From: Apoda limacodes
Taxonomy: Eukaryota; Arthropoda; Insecta; Lepidoptera; Limacodidae
DNA length: 64,000 nt
Direction: 5' to 3'
NCBI GenBank assembly: GCA_946406115.1
Contig: OX291544.1
Coordinates: forward strand, 34,551,521 to 34,615,520
In this document: one piece after another, positions 56,690-64,000 of the stretch
Layout of the letters: each line of letters begins with the position of its first letter
Numbering within the stretch: the stretch's first letter is position 1
The notes under the pieces: generated by a model
Database searches by the model: none
The model's input: only the letters and a program-made list of their open reading frames with translations
What the model was told of the DNA's origin: nothing
Translations under genes and position numbers: made by a program

Positions 56690-59600
56690 GTGATATCAAC
56701 TTGCTGGTTAACATTCTTTAAGTCGGACTCGCATATTCATAAAAATAAGTTGACTTCTTGTTCTGGAATCAACGCCGTTTCCACAATGTACCTCCTTACT
56801 TTGTACGTTTTTTTTACTATTCTTATCGTTTATCTAGTTGCCTAAATTATCCGATTATAATTCCAATTATCATTTTTTTGGTTTTTTTTTATTTCCTGCT
56901 TCTTAGAGCAACTTAAATAAAAGTATCTTTTATTAAAATTTTTTCTTACTTTAATTTTATTTACTACTTATTCTTTTCTAGAATTTTTTTGTATATTCTG
57001 TTACGACTAGTATCTTCAGACGCTAACATCTCATTCAATATTGATTTTTGCGCACGAAGATTTAAACGCATTGGTTACAGTAATACTATTCTATCAGAGT
57101 GTAAAAGAGTTTGAGATCCATAGCGAAAAGTCGACTTCTGTCTCCTCTAGCAAGAAGCAAAAAAAGCAAACGCTTATGTATGTAACGCGTTACTGGTGAA
57201 AGTAAACCTTTTTACTAAAAACAATATAAAAAGGTTCAAAAATAGCTTATTGTAATATCTCCCCCGTGAACAGAAAAAAGACTTTAATTGATTTTGATAA
57301 AAATATTATTTGATTATAAAAAATCCTAAATACTAGAGTTTATAACTTAGCTATATCCATCCAAATTCGCCATTGTGAAACCGGGGTGTGCTCGAAGGTT
57401 TCCGCTTGTAGTTCATGCTCACACTACGCTGAGTTCGCTTATCCGCTCCTGGAATTCGAAAATAAAGGTGTGTATATATTGGATTCAAAATAATTAATAA
57501 TATAGAATTTTGAATTTTTGTTTAAAAAAAAAAAAAATTAAAAGAAATATGAAATTATAAATCAACAAATAAAATTACAAATAATAAGTTAGAATTAAGA
57601 AGTATTTCTAATTAATTGGACCCTTTATCCTTTTCGCCAAACAGATATAATTAATTCTGCTTTTTTGTAATTATCAAATTAACTATTTGACCAATCATGT
57701 CTGTTGCCCTCTCCTCGAGATTTTTAAATAGAAAAACCGTAATCTATTTAGAATCTCTACACATAAAGGCTGTCCAGTGACTCTATTTACTACGTAACAA
57801 AAAAAATAAAACACTCATAAAAAAAATAAGAGAAACAAGAAATACAAATTGAGTGTTTGGGATATACTAATTTTAACTATCAGCGAGTTATGATGGGCAA
57901 ATTAAAAGCTATAAACGAAAGGGACGCTGAAAGAGAATTATATTAATACACATTGAAAAAAATGAACATTAAAGTACATAAGTGATTGAAATAGTAAGCT
58001 AAATTAATTGAACTTTTCTCATAAGATAACAAATAGCCAAAATCATTTTTTCAGTGAGTTCGTGTTTAGTTCTTGTATTTTAGAACTTCACTGAAATCAG
58101 GCATTACTTAGGTACAATAAAATACCTAATTATTTAATCAATGTAGTTTAAAATTATAATTCCTTACAATATATTTATATAATAGAATAGAATTAAAGTA
58201 ATGCCATAAAAGTGAAAAGTTAAAATAGTAAATGAATAATACTCAGCTTTTATGAATTTCAGCATTACAGTCCTGAAGTATCTTCAGTCCCACAAGTACA
58301 TGACGTCTACATTCCTGTGTCGATTCCCGTTGAACATGCAAGAATCAGCACATATGTTAAACAGAAATAAAAAAAAGAATTAATGCATGAAGACAATATT
58401 TTCGTTAACACATTTGTATCTGAAAAGAAAATTTTATTATACATAACAAAATTACTTTCCAAATTTCTTTCAAAATATAACCCATTTTGGAACATACTCG
58501 TCATCATTCGAAATTTGAATAGAAATCTCGATACATAATTACATCTCTCCTTATATACAACATACATCGCCTTAATTTTGTAATTATGTATGATTGACAA
58601 TGTATATGTATAAAATCTTGTGTAGTTATAAGTGTATATGTAGAGTTATATTTATAAAATATATTAAATATAGTATGTTTATTTCTGGAATCTAAATAAA
58701 TACACGACAAGAGAAAAATAGAGATACAATCTTCTTCCTGAAAATTTAAAATATCTAAGCAACCTGATTGACCTGATTCCTGAAATCTTTAATATGAGTT
58801 TCAAACCATCTAACCAGATTTCCAGATCATCTCACAGGTATCACACTGGGACTCAGACATAGATTGTTCATTCTCCTCCTAAAATAATACCTATTACACA
58901 ATCATACTTCTCTCCTAAAGTCTGCAGACATCCTAGACGTCTAAGTAATACTAGACTCCTAAGACATAGAATATCTAAATATCAATGTTGGAAAGCAAAT
59001 TTCACACATTGCCCGTATTTACCTAGTCTAACATCTGTTCGTGACGAGCATTTCCAATTCTACAGCCACGTAGGAAACAATTATATGACGAGCAAAAACT
59101 GGATTCCAACACGCTGACGCACGAGATCAAAGGCTTCGTCCAAGAGCTTCCCAGAACCGTCATATATCATTTCCCGAAGCTATAAACTCGAAAATGACGT
59201 CGAGCATAGTAAGGTGATGAAGCTATGTTGTGAAGTAATTTCTAGTATGCTCCAGCATTAGAAATAGATTCCATCCCTCACCCATCTAGTTCCCTAGGGA
59301 CGCTGACATAAACTAGGGATGGTTTGAGGTCCTAAATGTATATGGTCTAAAAAAAAATATTTTTAAGTGAGATATCAAATTACTTTTCAATTCTAGAAGT
59401 AATCAGTTATGAGAATAAACTTGTATTTAAGAAAATTCTGTTCACTCATTGTTAAAATTATTTAATTTGATGTGTTTCTAAGGTGATGTTAATTATATGG
59501 ATAAAACTTTATCCATTACTTCATTAAAGTCAGTGACCTGAGACTTCGAATAATAGTTAGGTATAAAATACCTATAGATTTTATGATTTCTCGGCGATAA

Positions 59601-61120
59601 TGTTTTTATTAATATTTATTAGCTGTTGTTTATTTTCTTAGCAGGATAGTTTAGTTTTAAATATTTTCATGTAGTATAAGCTTTTCAAACATTTTGTTTG
59701 AAAAACACTTAATGAAGTTTCAATTTAAATGTTTAAGTAATTGTAATCACCTAGTTGAAACAATACACATCAAACAAAATAATATAACAACTTAACACAC
59801 ATTCAATCCATCACAAAACACTTATGTAAATAAATTCGATTTCAAAACTCACTCCTACTCCAACTAATTGATAAATCAAAATACTGCAGATTTTGTCCGA
59901 TGTATGCTGTCACAGTCGAATTGCACTCCTCTAAACTGTATATAAGAAAAAAATAAGAACCCTACCTGAAACTTTAAGATTCGTTTCAGGCCTAAGCTCC
60001 TAATTTATAAAACCAGTTGAGGAATAAAAGAAAAATACAGACAAAATGCAGGAAGTTGAAAGAGGACCACCTCTCGTCTCAAGTTATATCGGCATCTGAA
60101 TAAATAAATTAGCTATATATATATATATAAGTAGTGTTTATTAATTAGACTCGTCGTTCCCGGACGTAAGCTAATGAAAACTCCTTTAGATATACACACT
60201 TCTACACTTTAGTCATCAATAAAACATGCATTCATCTTTGATACATACATCCTATTAAACTAAGTTATACAAAGGGATTAGTGAATTAAATAAAAATCTA
60301 AAAGTTAATAGAAGAAATATATGATAATAAATAAAAAAAAATTGATACTGTTTACCAATTGTATGAAGAGCTCCAACCATCAAAATTTTACTTGGTAATG
60401 TACACAATTGTAAAAGTTAAATTTTAAATTAATTAAATTAAATTACAAGTAAATTGATATATCACTTCTAACTAAAAAACACTGTTTTTCACTGACCCCA
60501 CTACGACTGCACTCCTATGCACTCTCTGGCTGACTCATTTGTATAAATTCAACTATCACGACCAATCGCCTACACTCCTCCTGGGTGACTCTCCCAGTTT
60601 TCGTTCCGAGCCAGCTATCGCTCGAATTCCCAATACCAGGAATCGGCTTTGGGTTTCTCACGGTCCCATAAATCAAATAATACTCGTTGTTCAATAACTT
60701 TTTTTTTATCCCTCGTCCGCATTTCAATAGTGACAAACCGAAACTACACTCTATTGATATTTCTCATAGAGATAAAAACAAAATATAGTTCGAGTGCGTG
60801 ACTTTTCCATAGTTAAAGTTACAAAATCTTAGTTGACGCTTTCAAAGATTAAATATTTTTCTCAGAGTTTTTTAAACTTGTTAAAAGACTCTTGTCATCG
60901 TAGACCAATTGACTGTGTCAGCACAACACAGATGTAAGCTCCTTTACACTTAAGGAAATAATTCAAGCTTGTATACTCAAGTATTGAACAAAGTTTCAGT
61001 TCTCTATATTTACTTGCATTTTTATTTTTAAAGTAGCATAAAAAAATATGTTACATTATGACTAGTGTTATATTTTCAGTGCTGTGCATTTTTAGATTAC
61101 GCTTATCCACATCCATGTAA
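56690..61120. other. AT-rich DNA, no gene recognised
   Basis: About 4.4 kb without a supported gene. The open frames at 58,307-58,600 and 60,515-60,736 (both minus) match nothing I know. A GC-richer stretch at 60,490-60,740 and a Ser/Arg-rich plus-strand stretch at 58,730-59,200 are unexplained. A (TA)n run lies at 60,114-60,130. Confidence 0.4.
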
Positions 61121-61355
61121 ATCCATACTAATATTATAATGCGAAAGTAACTCTATCTGTCTGTCTGTCTAACTTACGCTTTACGCTTTAACCGCTGTAC
61201 CGATTAAGATGAAATTTGGCATCGAGATAGTTTGAGCTGAGCTACTTAAAAACGTCTATTGAAGTCGGTTTTTCCTCTATAATTGAGGAGATGACGTTGA
61301 AATACTACATTGATAACCGAATTTAGGGTGGGTGGAACCGCAGGCAAAAGCTAGT
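61121..61355 (+). mobile_element. LEP1-type non-autonomous Helitron
   Basis: ATCCATACTAATATTATAAT at the start, a (TCTG)n microsatellite at 61,154-61,170, TTACGCTTTAACCGCTGTAC, GATGAAATTTGGCAT and a GAACCGCAGGCAAAAGCTAG end. This is the well-known order of lepidopteran LEP1 Helitron-like elements, ending in CTAGT beside an A. No coding sequence. It supports a lepidopteran origin. Confidence 0.8.
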
Positions 61356-61968
61356 AACCAATAAATGAAATACACTTTCATGAATGATTATTTCATCATC
61401 ACCTCAAAACTTATCATCGCAGTCAATCAATATGTAAAGAATCAGGATCAGATTTATTTATTTTTGAATTAAGTTATTAAGAAAAGACCCATTTAATAAA
61501 TAGTTAATAACTACAACAAGCGCCATATTGTTTTTTTGCTTTACAATATTAGTTCTAAAAACTCTCAGATCTTCCTCATTTTTAATATTGTAATGCTTTG
61601 CCAAAAAACAGAGAATAAATGTCTTTTTATCCGTATATCTGTATTTCCTGCAAAATAAAAAATATTGCAATAGTTACTTACAACTTTGAGTGTTGTCATA
61701 GTTCAGTTTCAAATTTAGTTCCATACCCACAGCGTAACAGATCGAACGCAAGGATATTTGAAGTTTAAGCAAAATTGCGCGTTTTACATCACTTAAGAGG
61801 GTGATATAAGCCAGTCAGCTTATTTTTGTAATACTAACGATGGTCATGTAAATGTACTTAAAATCATTACTTATTACACCATAATAACGCTTAGAAACTT
61901 ATTTTTTGTGTAGAATTTAACGTATTTGTCGTTTTTATTTGCGTAATTTGCCAGACATATTTTTCATG
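61356..61968. other. unassigned AT-rich DNA
   Basis: No gene or repeat that I can name. Confidence 0.35.
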
Positions 61969-61969
61969 G

Positions 61970-62170
61970 CTAGGAGCCGTTTAAGACAATTTTAACCATT
62001 TTTTGATTCACTCCTGCTTCTATGTATGTAAGAAAAATAAAATTAGGTCAATTGCGTTTGATTTATTGATACTACGTGAAATTTTACATAACCAAAGGAC
62101 ATTTAACTATCTAAAAAAAAGTATTATTTATAATGCACCCTCCCTCTTTCCGTGCCGCGCCAACCTAGAG
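61970..62170 (+). repeat. dispersed repeat, copy 1
   Basis: Shares with 63,380-63,676, in the same order, CAATTTTAA, TATGTAAGAAAAA-TAGAATTAGGTCAA-like blocks, GTTTGATTTATTGAT, ATATTTAACTATCTAAAAAA and CACGCCAATCTAG-like ends. Probably a MITE; its start GGAGCCGTTTAAGACA resembles the GGGGCCGTTCAAGTA block at 63,677. Confidence 0.65.
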
Positions 62171-62239
62171 TTATTCTTAGGACTGATTCCCTGTCACTTA
62201 CAAAAAATAATCTGTACTATGCAGAAAATAAAATTAAGT

Positions 62240-63379
62240 TATTTTTTTTCAAAAATAGAAAATAATAAATGATTATATGAGCTTGATGCAAGCATTTATA
62301 CATAAAAATAAATCTTTTCAATATAAAATACCATTGGAAGAAATGGGCTGTAAGGTCGTCATACTTTCGCCTACCTTTTGTTAAGTGAATGAAAAAATAA
62401 TCGCACTGTTAGTGGTTCTTAAAACTAGGCCACACGCAGACCTTAAAAAAAATTAGGTCGTACTTACGGTTTTGGAGTTAGATGTTTTTGATCACTTTGT
62501 GTAAAATGGGGTGTATTGTGTTTGTGTATATGTCTGTTGTGTGTTTATTTGTTTCACGCAAACCGAACTTCATTATAATTAGCTCAAAAAAAAAATGTGG
62601 CAGCCGCGCCGAAGTATTCTGACTGACTGGGGCGCGCACGCGCACAGAGGAAGCTACGATCCTATCACACCGGTTCATACATTATTTTCAGAACAGTTAG
62701 TCTGTGCAACCTATACATACAAATTTAGGTTATTCCTGATCGCAAATTTAGAATTTTGAGGACTCACAATTGAACTTTATAAAATCACAATAATAACTCT
62801 CCTTTAAGACATCTACTTGACTCTAATAACCGGAAACGTTACATACCATGGTTATTAATCAATCATTTAACTAAGTAAAATCTATATATATTTTGAAGAT
62901 TACAACAGAATATTTTAAAGAAATTAGACGCCTTGTAAGCAATCCGGTCTGCGTCATTCAATTAGAGGATAGCGGAAGCGATTGCGGCAGTACCAAATTT
63001 TTAGGCGATTGCTCGAAAGCGTAAGTGGAAACGGCAGTGACGCTTTCCGCTTCCGCTACGGCTTTGAATTAGGCGATCGATCCCCTGGTAACAAACAGAC
63101 AAGGCTGCCGGCGCGGCTGATAGCAGGTTCTGCTTAATGACGTGGCGTGCGCGAAAGGTACTTGTATCTCTTTTTAATACACGTAAAATTAGAATTAGAA
63201 TGACGAACACTGTTCACAGGTACATTGTTTTACTTGTGATCCATTTAAAGTCTTTCTACATCTATACTGTTTAATTATGTTGCTGGATTTATTGACAGTT
63301 TTGCTGTAAATTTTTTCGATAACATTATGGTGCGAACGCTGTACGCCACTATACGTTGCAAACAGATCAGGAAGTGTGA
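62240..63379. other. unassigned DNA with a GC-rich patch and an inverted repeat
   Basis: An 11-base perfect inverted pair (TAGCGGAAGCG at 62,970-62,980 and its complement at 63,048-63,058) encloses further partial complementarity. A GC-rich patch at 62,600-62,670 is unexplained. No gene seen. Confidence 0.4.
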
Positions 63380-63676
63380 GTAGGGCAATTTTAATAATTT
63401 ATTGACCCCCGCTCCTCCCCTATGTAAGAAAAAATAGAATTAGGTCAAATTGTGTTTGATTTGTTGATCCTGCGTGAAAAAATAAACAATTTTTTACTGT
63501 TAAAAACTCGCATAATTTTACAGATTTTTTTTTGTGGCATAGCAATAGGATATTTAATTATCTAAAAAAATATATTTTTGGTGGCTGAAAAACCGTTAAT
63601 GAGATATAAAACAAAACTTGTTTTACAAGAAGGCCGCTAACGCGCCCGCCCACCACACAGTGCCACGCCAATCTAG
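63380..63676 (+). repeat. dispersed repeat, copy 2
   Basis: Longer relative of the repeat at 61,970-62,170, with an additional ~90-base internal segment. It ends at CCAATCTAG, directly followed by GGGGCCGTTCAAGTATTACG. Confidence 0.65.
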
Positions 63677-63701
63677 GGGCCGTTCAAGTATTACGTAAGC
63701 A

Positions 63702-64000
63702 CTTTTTTTTTTTCTGATCTGACTACAATTGGCTGTTGCAGCCATTACTGCTTCACCGGGGCAAGACTCTATAGGTGTCAGCCCATATAGCGCCCAACGC
63801 TCAAGGGCTCCCCGCGGGGGGAGCCTCGGCTTGGGTTGTCCGGCGTGAGCCTCGAACCCGAAGGTGAGTCAACGCCAGGATTGAGTAGGGGCGAGAAGCG
63901 CCCTGGCACTCTTTGATACCTCGTGTATACTTGCGGTCGCCGACGAACCCGGGGACGTCAGCGTCGTGTTAGGGGGGAAGCCCTATTAGGGGAGGTCGTT
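63702..64000 (-). mobile_element. 3' end of a non-LTR retrotransposon, running off the window
   Basis: A T-run at 63,702-63,713 (A-tail on the minus strand) is followed by a GC-rich, non-coding stretch with CTGATCTGACTACAATTGGC and CTCCCCGCGGGGGGAGCC. The abrupt jump in GC after the tail, and the 3'-UTR style I recall from lepidopteran R1/jockey-like elements, suggest a recent insertion. It sits just after GGGGCCGTTCAAGTATTACG. The clade cannot be decided here. Confidence 0.55.

Noticed and set aside
58307..58710. Minus-strand frames of 97 and 68 codons
   Set aside because: AT-rich, overlapping each other, no motif or family, no splice or promoter support.
60515..60736. 73-codon minus-strand frame in a GC-richer patch
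   Set aside because: No recognisable domain; might be part of an LTR or leader, but no second copy lies in the window.

Overview
This is eukaryotic DNA from an insect, most probably a moth or butterfly. The inference rests on AT-rich non-coding sequence, GT-AG introns, the LEP1-type non-autonomous Helitron at 61.1 kb, and the mix of jockey/CR1-like, RTE-like, gypsy and copia retrotransposons, hAT and mariner-like DNA transposons. No prokaryotic, CRISPR or rRNA features were seen.

Host gene. The only clear host gene is a plus-strand radial spoke head protein 3 (RSPH3) homologue, an axonemal radial-spoke stalk protein. Four internal exons lie at 132-335, 9377-9539, 31963-32049 and 32913-33041. 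Their splice phases agree exactly (0, 1, 1, 1), and joined they follow the conserved RSPH3 core. Its first and last exons are outside the window or not recognised. The introns, about 9.0, 22.4 and 0.9 kb, are filled with mobile DNA. Two exons are each followed by a decayed duplicate of their own 3' part (372-428 and 9618-9698).

Mobile DNA, left to right. 0.6-8.2 kb: fragments of two non-LTR families, called A and B here. 9.8-10.2 kb: a 36-bp satellite. 10.2-17.6 kb: fragments of families C, D, B and E. 18,481-27,002: a nearly pristine 8.5-kb gypsy-type LTR retrotransposon on the minus strand, with a TACT target duplication, LTRs differing at one base, a tRNA-Lys-type primer site, a polypurine tract, gag with one premature stop, and pol behind a -1 slippery heptamer. 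28.66-31.06 kb: a diverged ~400-bp tandem array rich in GGCGGCCATCTTG motifs. 31.1 kb: an RTE-like RT fragment. 34.0-36.5 kb: a broken hAT transposase split by a solo LTR of the same gypsy family. 37.2-38.1 kb: another RT fragment (F). 38,473-41,672: a DNA transposon with 25-bp terminal inverted repeats (24/25 matching) around a minus-strand gene of a transposon-associated uncharacterised family. It is the best candidate here for an undescribed element. 41,691-41,784: a perfect 33-bp-arm hairpin. 44.4-48.05 and 51.45-55.07 kb: two nearly full-length family-A copies in inverted orientation, flanking a copia pseudogene. 55.5-56.6 kb: a broken mariner/IS630-type transposase gene with a spliceosomal intron. 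56.7-64 kb: mostly unannotated AT-rich DNA, the Helitron, a pair of related repeats, and the 3' end of another non-LTR element running off the window.

Overall the window is a long host gene plus flanking DNA repeatedly invaded by transposons, with clear nesting (A into copia, gypsy LTR into hAT, A tail into a transposase intron). Family letters A-F are labels for this report only. Identifications come from reading the sequence and recalling protein families; no database search was run.
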